DNA from: Clostridiales bacterium
Lineage (GTDB): Bacteria > Bacillota > Clostridia > Oscillospirales > Acutalibacteraceae
Length of the DNA stretch: 64,000 bases
NCBI GenBank assembly: GCA_019422525.1
Contig: JAHZDE010000008.1
Coordinates: 1 to 64,000, forward strand
Reading direction: 5' to 3'
Below the pieces are notes generated by a model. It worked only from the letters and a program-made list of their open reading frames with translations, was not told where the DNA came from and made no database searches. Shown here one piece after another: positions 7,257-15,298 of this stretch. The translations under genes and the position numbers were made by a program. Numbering within the stretch: the stretch's first letter is position 1; the number at the start of each line of letters is the position of its first letter.

Positions 7257-8447
7257 ATGGAAAGATTAGTCGGTACTGTTTCCCGCGGAATCCGTGCCCC
7301 GATTATCCGTGAAGGGGACAACCTCAGTGAAATTGTAGTGGATTCTGTTCTGGACGCTTCTAAAAACGCAGGCTTTGAAATTCAGGACCGGGACATTGTC
7401 GCCGTTACCGAAGCGGTGGTTGCCAGAGCCCAGGGCAATTATGTCCATGTAGATGCCATTGCCGCCGATATTCGGGCAAAGTTTGGCGACGATACCATCG
7501 GTGTGATTTTCCCCATTCTCAGCCGCAACCGCTTTGCTATCTGCCTGCGGGGCATTGCCAAGGGCGCAAAGAAAATTGTCCTCATGCTCAGCTACCCTGC
7601 CGATGAAGTGGGAAATCATTTGGTTGATTTGGACATGCTGGACGAAAAAGGCATCAATCCTTGGAGCGACGTGCTCACGGAAGCAAAATTCCGGGAACTG
7701 TTTGGCTATCAAAAGCATACCTTTACCGGCGTGGACTATATCGAGTATTATAAGCAGCTGATTACCGACTGCGGCGCTGAGGTGGAAGTGATTCTGGCCA
7801 ATAACTGCAAAACCATTCTGGATTATACGAAAAGCGTTCTGTGCTGCGATATCCACACCCGTGCCCGTACCAAACGTTTGCTGAAAGCAGCCGGTGCCGA
7901 AAAGGTGTATGGCCTGGACGAGATTATGACTGCACCCATCGACGGAAGCGGTTTTAATGCGGATTATGGCCTGCTGGGTTCCAACAAGGCGACAGAGGAT
8001 ACGGTGAAGCTGTTCCCCCGGAATTGTCAGGAATTTGTGGACGACGTACACGCAAAGCTTTTGGAGAAAACGGGCAAGAACGTGGAAGTCATGGTCTATG
8101 GCGACGGCGCGTTTAAAGACCCGGTGGGCAAAATCTGGGAACTGGCCGACCCGGTGGTTTCCCCAGCCTTTACCGAGGGCCTGGTGGGCACCCCCAACGA
8201 GGTAAAGCTCAAATATCTGGCCGACAATGATTTTGCCGATTTGAAAGGCGACGAACTGAAAGCCGCCATTTCGGAGTACATCCGCCACAAGGACGATAAT
8301 TTGAAGGGCAGCATGGTGTCCCAAGGCACCACCCCCAGACGTCTGACCGATTTGATTGGCTCTCTGGCCGATTTGACCTCCGGCAGCGGCGACAAGGGTA
8401 CCCCCATTATCTATATTCAGGGGTACTTTGATAATTATACAAAATAA
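7257..8447 (+). CDS. coenzyme F420:gamma-glutamyl ligase-like protein (CofE family)
   Basis: This 396-residue protein resembles the CofE family, which adds glutamate to F420-0 in archaea and actinobacteria. Recognisable stretches are the N-terminal GTVSRGIRAPIIREGD, the RDIVAVTEAVVARAQGN segment, and SGSGDKGTPI near the end. Clostridia do not generally make F420, and no other F420 gene is in the window. It is therefore best viewed as an amide-ligase-like protein acting on an unknown acceptor. CGGAGGAG is 11 nt before the ATG at 7257; an in-frame GTG at 7248 is too close to it. It is monocistronic, between its own promoter and a hairpin. Confidence 0.75.
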   Translation: MERLVGTVSRGIRAPIIREGDNLSEIVVDSVLDASKNAGFEIQDRDIVAVTEAVVARAQGNYVHVDAIAADIRAKFGDDTIGVIFPILSRNRFAICLRGIAKGAKKIVLMLSYPADEVGNHLVDLDMLDEKGINPWSDVLTEAKFRELFGYQKHTFTGVDYIEYYKQLITDCGAEVEVILANNCKTILDYTKSVLCCDIHTRARTKRLLKAAGAEKVYGLDEIMTAPIDGSGFNADYGLLGSNKATEDTVKLFPRNCQEFVDDVHAKLLEKTGKNVEVMVYGDGAFKDPVGKIWELADPVVSPAFTEGLVGTPNEVKLKYLADNDFADLKGDELKAAISEYIRHKDDNLKGSMVSQGTTPRRLTDLIGSLADLTSGSGDKGTPIIYIQGYFDNYTK

Positions 8448-8473
8448 CGGCCTTTTGTAACGAGAGAGGCTTC

Positions 8474-8514
8474 AAAACTGGCGGTGTCCCGCTTTTTCGC
8501 GCCGTCAGTTTTGT
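8474..8514 (+). terminator. probable terminator of the CofE-like gene
   Basis: AAAACTGGCGG and CCGTCAGTTTT pair over about ten positions with one wobble or mismatch. The following T run is short and interrupted, so termination may be partial. Confidence 0.55.
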
Positions 8515-8578
8515 TGTGTCCGGTTTGTGTACAAACTCAAAATAATTTGACGGAATTTCGGAAAAAGGCATATTCCGC

Positions 8579-8607
8579 TTTACTTTATGCGGCGGGTATT
8601 GTAAAAT
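8579..8607 (+). promoter_or_regulatory. sigma-A promoter of the pyrH operon
   Basis: TTTACT (8579-8584) and TAAAAT (8602-8607) are 17 bp apart, with a 30-nt leader before the pyrH GTG. It is the only clear promoter before the pyrH-to-polC run. Confidence 0.65.
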
Positions 8608-8637
8608 GATAGAAAATAAGTCGGGAGGTTTTTCTCT

Positions 8638-9345
8638 GTGGAACCGAAATATAAACGTATCCTTTTAAAACTCAGCGGCGAGTCTCTGGCCGGTAATCAG
8701 AAGCACGGCATCGATTTTGATACGGTGCTGAAAATCTGTAAGCCCATTAAAGAAATCGCCGATATGGGCGTGGAAATCGGCATTGTCGTTGGCGGCGGTA
8801 ACTTCTGGCGTGGCCGCAGCAGCGGCGATATGGACCGTACCCGTGCCGACCATATGGGAATGTTGGCAACGGTCATCAACGCCTTGGGCGTGGCTGACGG
8901 GCTGGAGCAGCTGGGCCTGCAGGTGCGGGTGCAGACCGCTATCAGTATGCAGCAGTTGGCAGAGCCCTATATCCGTAACCGGGCTGTGCGCCATCTGGAA
9001 AAGGGGAGAGTGGTCATTTTTGGCTGCGGAACCGGTAACCCCTTCTTCTCCACCGATACGGCTGCCGCCCTGCGTGCTGCCGAAATTGACGCCGATATTA
9101 TTTTAAAGGCCACGATGGTGGACGGCGTGTATGACAGCGACCCGAAGAAAAATCCCAATGCCGTCAAATATGATACTCTTACTTTCAGCGACGTGCTCAA
9201 TCAGAATTTGCAGGTCATGGACAGTACGGCTGCTTCCCTGTGCCGGGATAACCATTTGCCGATTCTGGTGTTCAGCATTGAGGACCCTCAGAATATCGTT
9301 CGCGCCATGACAGAGGATGGTGTGGGTACGCTGGTAACAGACTGA
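8638..9345 (+). CDS. pyrH: UMP kinase
   Basis: PyrH phosphorylates UMP to UDP with ATP in cytoplasmic pyrimidine synthesis. At 235 residues it has the normal bacterial length and belongs to the amino-acid-kinase fold rather than the P-loop kinases. The start KRILLKLSGESL is followed by the glycine-rich VVGGGNFWRG, the GCGTGNPFFSTDTAAALRAA segment and the ATMVDGVYDSDPKK loop. It starts at GTG with GGGAGG 9 nt upstream. It opens the conserved gene order pyrH-frr-uppS-cdsA-dxr-rseP-ispG-polC. Confidence 0.97.
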   Translation: MEPKYKRILLKLSGESLAGNQKHGIDFDTVLKICKPIKEIADMGVEIGIVVGGGNFWRGRSSGDMDRTRADHMGMLATVINALGVADGLEQLGLQVRVQTAISMQQLAEPYIRNRAVRHLEKGRVVIFGCGTGNPFFSTDTAAALRAAEIDADIILKATMVDGVYDSDPKKNPNAVKYDTLTFSDVLNQNLQVMDSTAASLCRDNHLPILVFSIEDPQNIVRAMTEDGVGTLVTD

Positions 9346-9439
9346 TTCCCTATTTGGGATGAAAAAATTTCTGTCCTGCAGCCACGGGGCAGGCAGAGGG
9401 ATAAGAGAAAAAATCTGCCGTGGAGGAAAGGTGTTTTTG

Positions 9440-9994
9440 ATGAAAGAGGTATTAGCAAAAGCTGAAAGCAAAATGAATAAATCCATTTCCGTGCTCACTG
9501 CCGATTATGCTGCTATTCGTGCCGGCCGTGCCAATCCGGCAGTTTTGGATAAAGTTATGGTGGACTATTACGGCGCACCTACCGCTATCAATCAGCTGGC
9601 TGCCATATCGGTTACCGAGGCCCGTGTGCTGACCATTCAGCCTTGGGATTCTTCCGTATGCCGCGCCATCGAAAAGGCTATCCAGACCTCTGATTTGGGC
9701 ATGAATCCCCAGAGCGACGGCAAGACGATTCGCCTGATTTTCCCCCAGCTGACCGAGGAGCGCCGCCGTGCTCTTGCAAAAGATGTGAGCAAGATGGCAG
9801 AGGAATGCAAAGTAGCCATTCGCTCCATTCGTCGGGACGCTATCGACAAGCTGAAGCAGATGAAGAAAAACGGTGAACTGACCGAAGATGACCTGAAAGA
9901 TGCCGAAAAGAAGGCACAGAACCTGACGGATAAATACTGCAAGGAAGTAGAGTCTGTGCAGGCCAAAAAAGAAAAGGAAATTATGGAAATTTAA
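9440..9994 (+). CDS. frr: ribosome recycling factor
   Basis: RRF, with EF-G, splits the post-termination 70S ribosome. The 184-residue length is typical. Diagnostic segments are AIRAGRANPAVLDKV in the first long helix, YYGAPTAINQLA and ITV-type strands in domain II, and IRSIRRDAIDKLKQMKKNG in the returning helix. The frame is open 27 codons upstream, but the ATG at 9440 follows the GGAGGAAAGG region and aligns with the family start. The 94-nt gap after pyrH contains a CCACGG/CCGTGG inverted pair of unclear meaning. Confidence 0.97.
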   Translation: MKEVLAKAESKMNKSISVLTADYAAIRAGRANPAVLDKVMVDYYGAPTAINQLAAISVTEARVLTIQPWDSSVCRAIEKAIQTSDLGMNPQSDGKTIRLIFPQLTEERRRALAKDVSKMAEECKVAIRSIRRDAIDKLKQMKKNGELTEDDLKDAEKKAQNLTDKYCKEVESVQAKKEKEIMEI

Positions 9995-10066
9995 TCAGGC
10001 ACAAAAGGGGACGGGGACAGGGAAAACACAGCCTTGTCTCTGTTCCCGTTTGCCTGTTTGGGAGCG

Positions 10067-10810
10067 ATGACCGTGTTTTTTTCAAAACAGAACCCTGAAA
10101 AAACTGCCCCCCGGGTTTTACCCCGTCATTTGGGCATTATTATGGACGGCAATGGCCGCTGGGCCAAAAAGCGGGGCTTGCCCCGGAGTGCCGGACATAC
10201 GGTTGGGGCTGCCAATTTTAAAACCATCACCCGGTATTGCGCCTCCATTGGCATTGAATATCTGACGGTCTATGCTTTTTCCACGGAAAACTGGAAGAGG
10301 CCGGCCGAGGAGGTTTCCGCTTTGATGAAGCTGTTCCGCCAGTATCTGGAAGAGGCGCTGCGGGATTTTCTGGATGAGAATATTAAGGTGCGTTTTATTG
10401 GGGACACCACGGCGTTTCCCGAAGAGCTGCAAAAGCTGATTCGGGAGACGGAGGAAGTGTCGAAAAACCGGACCGGGATGGTTTTGAATATTGCCATGAA
10501 CTATGGCGGGCGGGACGAAATAGCCCGTGCGGCACGGCTTTTGGCGGAAAAGGTACAGCGGGGCGAAATGCGGCCGGAGGACATTGATGAGGATGCCATT
10601 TCGGGACAGCTGTATACTGCCGGCCAGCCGGACCCGGATTTGATTATTCGGCCCAGCGGAGAGCAGCGAATTTCCAATTTTCTTTTATGGCAGTCGGCCT
10701 ATGCGGAGTATATTATCCGGGATATTTTGTGGCCGGACTTTAAGCCTCAGGATTTGGAGGAAGCGCTGGACGAGTTTTCCCGGCGGCAGCGCCGTTTTGG
10801 CGGCGTATAA
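10067..10810 (+). CDS. uppS: undecaprenyl diphosphate synthase (cis-prenyltransferase)
   Basis: UppS condenses eight isopentenyl units onto farnesyl diphosphate to make the C55 carrier for peptidoglycan and teichoic acid synthesis. The signature GIIMDGNGRWAKKRGLPR lies near the N terminus, and the catalytic Asp is in MDGN. TVYAFSTENWKRP and DLIIRPSGEQRISNFLLWQ are also present. The start is uncertain: GGGAG lies only 2 nt before the ATG at 10067 but 8 nt before an in-frame GTG at 10073, which fits better. It sits between frr and cdsA in the usual order. Confidence 0.95.
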   Translation: MTVFFSKQNPEKTAPRVLPRHLGIIMDGNGRWAKKRGLPRSAGHTVGAANFKTITRYCASIGIEYLTVYAFSTENWKRPAEEVSALMKLFRQYLEEALRDFLDENIKVRFIGDTTAFPEELQKLIRETEEVSKNRTGMVLNIAMNYGGRDEIARAARLLAEKVQRGEMRPEDIDEDAISGQLYTAGQPDPDLIIRPSGEQRISNFLLWQSAYAEYIIRDILWPDFKPQDLEEALDEFSRRQRRFGGV

Positions 10811-10881
10811 ACGGGTGGAGGGTATTTGCAGCCCGTTTTACTTTTGTTATCGAAATCAGCAGAAAGCGGTGTGATGAACCT

Positions 10882-11706
10882 GTGAAACAGCGGATCATTT
10901 CCGGCGCTACACTGGTGGCATTTGTAGCGGCGATTGTTATTTTTAACAGCTCGTTTCCATACGCGCTGAATATTGTCCTTGCACTGGTCAGCGCCTTCGG
11001 CGTGTGGGAGCTGATAACCGCCCTCGGTATCCAGCAGCGGCATTTTTTGGCCTGGCCCAGCGTGGCCATGGCGGTGGCCGTTCCTTTCTGCCCGGACTTT
11101 TTCTATTTTCAGTTAGCCTTTTACATCTATACCCTGCTGATTTTCACGGGGCTTCTTTTTCACCATCAGGAGGTCAGTTTCCGGGAACTGGGAATCATCT
11201 ACAGCATGTCCCTGCTGATCCCCTGGGGGCTGAGTAAGCTCGTCAGTATCCGGGACCTGGTCAGCGGAGAACATGAGATGTTTTATGTCATTCTGACCAT
11301 CGCAGCGGCATGGGTGGCTGATGCGGGCGCTTATTTTGTGGGGAGCTTTTTTGGTAAGCATAAAATGTGTCCCAACATCAGCCCGAAAAAAACTATTGAA
11401 GGTGCGATTGGCGGCTTTGTGGTCAATATTCTTCTGCTGCTCTTAATAGGATTCGTGTTTGAAGCCTATTATCAGGGCGAAGTAGAGGTGAATTATTGGG
11501 TGTTGGCAGTGATTGGCGCAGTGGGAACTTTGATTTCCATTTTGGGGGATTTAAGTTTCTCTCTGATTAAGCGCAGCTGCCATATCAAGGACTTTGGACA
11601 GGTGATTCCGGGACATGGAGGCATTCTGGACAGATTCGACAGTGTTATTTTTGTAGCGCCTTTTGTCTATCTGTTCCTGTCGGTGTGCCCTGCGATTGCA
11701 TTATAA
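10882..11706 (+). CDS. cdsA: phosphatidate cytidylyltransferase
   Basis: CdsA makes CDP-diacylglycerol from phosphatidate and CTP at the membrane, the branch point for phospholipids. The 274 residues contain seven to eight hydrophobic segments. The family signature lies near the C terminus: SLIKRSCHIKDFG followed by PGHGGILDRFDS with its conserved Asp. The GTG start has only a weak upstream purine stretch, so translation may depend on coupling or be modest. An earlier ATG at 10874 is out of frame and hits a stop at once. Confidence 0.95.
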   Translation: MKQRIISGATLVAFVAAIVIFNSSFPYALNIVLALVSAFGVWELITALGIQQRHFLAWPSVAMAVAVPFCPDFFYFQLAFYIYTLLIFTGLLFHHQEVSFRELGIIYSMSLLIPWGLSKLVSIRDLVSGEHEMFYVILTIAAAWVADAGAYFVGSFFGKHKMCPNISPKKTIEGAIGGFVVNILLLLLIGFVFEAYYQGEVEVNYWVLAVIGAVGTLISILGDLSFSLIKRSCHIKDFGQVIPGHGGILDRFDSVIFVAPFVYLFLSVCPAIAL

Positions 11707-11836
11707 TTTTGAAAAAGAGGGACCGCATGTTTTGACTGCGGTCTTTCATATACTATTCAGAAGTAGTCGTAAACGGAAGGGGATTGGATATCCTATAGAG
11801 AGGACCGGTTCCCGGCGGCGAAAAGCAGGTGAAATC

Positions 11837-13003
11837 ATGAAACAAATTTCCATATTAGGCTCTACCGGTTCCATCGGTACCCAGGCGCTGGATGTGGTGC
11901 GGGGGCTGAAGGGGGAACTGAAAGTTGCGGCAGTGGCGGCCCATTCCAATGTGAAACGCCTGGAAGAGCAGATTCGGGAGTTTTCCCCGAAGTTTGCCGT
12001 ATGCTTTGACGAGGAAGCAGCCAAGGCACTCAAAACCGCCGTGGCAGACTGTCCGGTACGCGTTGGGGCAGGCATGGAAGGCTTATGTGAAGCTGCTGCC
12101 CTGATGGAAGCGGACATAGTGCTCAATTCGGTGGTGGGGATGATTGGCCTTCGTCCCACACTGGAAGCGGTGCAGGCAGGAAAGGATATTGCCCTCGCCA
12201 ACAAGGAGACCCTGGTAGCCGGGGGCGCACTGGTGATGGCAGCGGCAAAAGAAAAGGGCGTGAAGATTCTGCCGGTAGATAGTGAGCACTCGGCGATTTT
12301 CCAGTGTTTGCAGGGAAGGCCGCCTAAGGAAGCAGACCCTCAGGGAAATGCCCTGGCTCGGCTGATTTTGACGGCCTCTGGAGGGCCGTTCTTCGGAAAG
12401 AGCCGGGAAGAGCTTTCACAGGTGACGCCGGAGCAGGCGCTGCATCATCCCAATTGGAACATGGGGGCAAAAGTGACCATCGATTCTGCTACCATGATGA
12501 ACAAGGGGCTGGAAATTATCGAGGCTGCCTGGCTTTTCCACATGCCGGCGGATAAAATTGATGTGGTGGTGCATCGGGAAAGTGTGGTACATTCCCTGAT
12601 TGAATACTGCGATAATTCGGTGATTGCCCAGCTGGGTGTGCCGGATATGCGGGTGCCTATCCAGTACGCTCTCACCTGGCCGGGAAGGGTGCCGTCTCCG
12701 GTAAGGAGGCTGTCGCTGACGGACTATGGCGCACTGCATTTTGCCCTGCCGGATGAGGATACTTTCCGGTGTTTGGCGGCGTGCAAAAAGGCGCTGCGTC
12801 GAGGTGGGCTGGCTCCTGCAGCGGCGAACGGGGCCAACGAAGAGGCGGTTAAGCAGTTTTTAGCTGGAAAGCTCCCATTCCTTGGCATCGGCGATGTGGT
12901 AACAGAAGCCATGGAGCGGCAGGAGGACGCGGTGTGCGGCTCTCTGAAAGCCATTCTGGAAGCGGACGCTGCGGCGAGGGATTTTGTTCGCAGTCGATGC
13001 TAA
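11837..13003 (+). CDS. dxr: 1-deoxy-D-xylulose 5-phosphate reductoisomerase
   Basis: Dxr catalyses the NADPH-dependent second step of the MEP isoprenoid pathway, converting DXP to MEP. The 388-residue protein has the N-terminal nucleotide-binding motif ILGSTGSIGTQ (4-14), ANKETLVAGG, the metal-binding PVDSEHSAIFQ, and LTASGGPF. The frame is open 58 codons upstream, but the ATG at 11837 follows AGGTG and gives the standard length. With ispG further on, this run carries two MEP-pathway genes beside uppS, which uses the product. Confidence 0.97.
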   Translation: MKQISILGSTGSIGTQALDVVRGLKGELKVAAVAAHSNVKRLEEQIREFSPKFAVCFDEEAAKALKTAVADCPVRVGAGMEGLCEAAALMEADIVLNSVVGMIGLRPTLEAVQAGKDIALANKETLVAGGALVMAAAKEKGVKILPVDSEHSAIFQCLQGRPPKEADPQGNALARLILTASGGPFFGKSREELSQVTPEQALHHPNWNMGAKVTIDSATMMNKGLEIIEAAWLFHMPADKIDVVVHRESVVHSLIEYCDNSVIAQLGVPDMRVPIQYALTWPGRVPSPVRRLSLTDYGALHFALPDEDTFRCLAACKKALRRGGLAPAAANGANEEAVKQFLAGKLPFLGIGDVVTEAMERQEDAVCGSLKAILEADAAARDFVRSRC

Positions 13004-13050
13004 CTTTTTCCGCAAAGTCATAATTTGCAATTTTCTTTTTTTGAAATGAG

Positions 13051-14133
13051 GTGTTTCCCATTCTCATCAACATTTTATTGGGTATCATTGCGGTACTGCT
13101 CTTTGGACTTGTGATTTTTCTCCACGAGCTGGGGCATTTTGTCACGGCAAAGCTGTCGGGCATCCGCGTCAACGAGTTTGCGCTGGGCATGGGCCCCACT
13201 CTCTTCCGTTTTCAGCGTGGAGAAACCAAATATGCCCTGCGGTTATTTCCCATCGGCGGCTTCTGCGCCATGGAGGGCGAGGATGAAGAAAGCGATGACG
13301 AGCGTGCTTTTGGCAATAAGCCTGTTTGGAAGCGGTTTATTGTGGTGGCGGCCGGCGCTATTATGAATATGGTGCTGGGACTTTTGCTCATGGCCATCAT
13401 TGTGGTGCAGCAGCCTACTTATGCCAGCACGACCATTTCCAAATTCGTGGATAACTCCGCTTTGCAGGCTGCCGGATTGGAAGTAGGCGACCGGTTTGTC
13501 TCCATCGACGGGTATTCTATCGGCGGTGACCGGGATTTGAGCTTTGCTTTGGGTCTTGCCGACCCGTCCTCGGTGGACATTGTAGTGGATAGAGACGGTG
13601 AGCGCATTACCTTTGACGACGTGAAGTTTAATACGGTGGAGCAAAACGGACAGCAGGTACTGTCCATGGATTTTTATGTGGCTCCCATTCAGCGGAGTTT
13701 TGGCAGTGTCATTCAAAAGACCTTTGCCGATACTTGGTCCATGGTGAAAATGGTGTGGGTGAGCTTGGCCGGGCTTGTGACCGGACGGTTTGGCCTGAAT
13801 GAAGTGGCCGGGCCCGTAGGCGTGGCGCAGGCCATTACCCAGGCGGCGGCTGTGGGACTGGAAACCAGTTTCTGGGCGGCGCTGAACAATATTTTGCTGA
13901 TGATGGTGGTCATCACTGTCAACTTGGGCATTGTGAACCTGCTGCCCTTGCCGGCACTGGACGGCGGACGGCTTGTTTTCCTGATTATTGAAGGAATCCG
14001 CCGCAAACCCATTAACCCCAAATATGAGGGTTGGGTCCATGCAGCAGGATTTGTGCTGCTGATTGGCATCATGATTTTGGTAGCCTTTAACGATATTGTC
14101 AGGCTCTTTAACGGGCAGGGGCTTGGCGGATAG
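13051..14133 (+). CDS. rseP: RIP metalloprotease RseP/RasP (site-2 protease, M50)
   Basis: This is an intramembrane zinc protease that cuts transmembrane anti-sigma factors and signal-peptide remnants. The 360 residues include the first helix with HELGH (zinc ligands and catalytic Glu), a periplasmic PDZ domain (about 125-200), and the second catalytic motif NLLPLPALDGGR with its metal-binding Asp. The start is uncertain. GTG at 13051 has no well-spaced Shine-Dalgarno because GAGGTG overlaps it; an ATT at 13060 would be better placed. An RsgI-like anti-sigma factor encoded at 40.0 kb is a possible substrate (inference). Confidence 0.95.
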   Translation: MFPILINILLGIIAVLLFGLVIFLHELGHFVTAKLSGIRVNEFALGMGPTLFRFQRGETKYALRLFPIGGFCAMEGEDEESDDERAFGNKPVWKRFIVVAAGAIMNMVLGLLLMAIIVVQQPTYASTTISKFVDNSALQAAGLEVGDRFVSIDGYSIGGDRDLSFALGLADPSSVDIVVDRDGERITFDDVKFNTVEQNGQQVLSMDFYVAPIQRSFGSVIQKTFADTWSMVKMVWVSLAGLVTGRFGLNEVAGPVGVAQAITQAAAVGLETSFWAALNNILLMMVVITVNLGIVNLLPLPALDGGRLVFLIIEGIRRKPINPKYEGWVHAAGFVLLIGIMILVAFNDIVRLFNGQGLGG

Positions 14134-14161
14134 GACTTGGACAAAAATGGAGGGAATGGAA

Positions 14162-15208
14162 ATGGAAAGACGTTTGACAAAACAGGTCATGGCGGGGAAA
14201 ATAGCCATTGGCGGTACAGCCCCCGTCAGCATCCAGTCCATGCTGAATGTCCCGTCTACCGATATTCCGGGAAGTGTGGCGCAGGCTGTCCGGCTGGAAA
14301 AGGCCGGGTGCCAGATTATCCGGGCCGCCATCCCCAACCGGGAGGCAGTGGCACTGATTCCCGCTCTCAAAAAAGCGGTTTCCGTGCCGTTGGTGGCGGA
14401 TATTCATTTTGACTACAAGCTGGCATTGGAATCGGCAGCGGCGGGCATTGATAAAATCCGCATCAATCCCGGCAACATTGGCAGCGACGACCATGTGAAA
14501 GCGGTGGCCGACGAATGCCGCCGCCGGAATATTCCCATTCGGATTGGGGTGAACTCCGGCTCCCTGGAAAAGGAAATTTTGGCTAAATATGGAAGCCCCA
14601 CGCCGGAAGCCCTGTGTGAAAGCGCCCTGTATCATGCGTCGCTCCTCGAAAGGTTTGACTTTGACGACATTGTGATTTCCATTAAATCCTCCAATGTGGA
14701 CACCATGATTCGCGCCTATGAGCTGGCGGCAGAGGCCTGCCGCTATCCTTTGCACTTGGGCGTTACCGAAGCGGGCACCGCCCGGATGGGGCTGATTAAA
14801 TCAGCCATCGGCATTGGAAGCCTGCTCCAGCGGGGCATTGGCGACACCATCCGGGTGTCCTTAACGGCCGACCCGGTGGAGGAAGTGTATGCGGCAAAGG
14901 ACATCCTAAAAGGCCTTGGCATGGGACACGGGCCGAGGATGGTTTCGTGCCCCACCTGCGGAAGGACGAGAATCGATTTGATTTCCATTGCCGCAGAGGT
15001 GGAAAAGCGGCTGCAAAGCTGTGAGAAGGATATTACCGTGGCGGTGATGGGCTGTGCAGTAAACGGCCCAGGCGAAGCCAGGGAGGCGGACATCGGCATT
15101 GCCGGCGGCATGGGAGAGGGGCTGCTCTTTAAAAAGGGCGAAATCCTCTATAAAGTGCCGGAAGAAAAACTGGTGGATGCTTTGATGGATGAAATCGAAA
15201 AGATGTAA
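14162..15208 (+). CDS. ispG: 4-hydroxy-3-methylbut-2-en-1-yl diphosphate synthase
   Basis: IspG is the [4Fe-4S] enzyme that converts MEcPP to HMBPP, the penultimate MEP-pathway step. The 348 residues begin with the TIM-barrel part (VSIQSMLNVPSTD, RINPGNIG, RIGVNSGSLE). They end with the cluster-binding half, whose cysteines are CPTCGRT and GCAVNGPGEA. GGAGGG is 7 nt before the ATG at 14162, so that start is preferred over in-frame ATGs at 14147 and 14156. This is the short bacterial form without the plant-type insert. Confidence 0.97.
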   Translation: MERRLTKQVMAGKIAIGGTAPVSIQSMLNVPSTDIPGSVAQAVRLEKAGCQIIRAAIPNREAVALIPALKKAVSVPLVADIHFDYKLALESAAAGIDKIRINPGNIGSDDHVKAVADECRRRNIPIRIGVNSGSLEKEILAKYGSPTPEALCESALYHASLLERFDFDDIVISIKSSNVDTMIRAYELAAEACRYPLHLGVTEAGTARMGLIKSAIGIGSLLQRGIGDTIRVSLTADPVEEVYAAKDILKGLGMGHGPRMVSCPTCGRTRIDLISIAAEVEKRLQSCEKDITVAVMGCAVNGPGEAREADIGIAGGMGEGLLFKKGEILYKVPEEKLVDALMDEIEKM

Positions 15209-15298
15209 CACAGCGCCGCCCCGGATTGATAGGTTTGTGTCAGCCGGTGGCGGCGTGTTTGTGTTTTGCTATAGAATTGTGAAAAGGAAGGTCGGCCC

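Noticed and set aside
9346..9439. CCACGG/CCGTGG inverted pair before frr as a regulatory RNA
   Set aside because: The arms are 6 bp with a long unpaired centre and need bulges to extend; too weak to call a feature.
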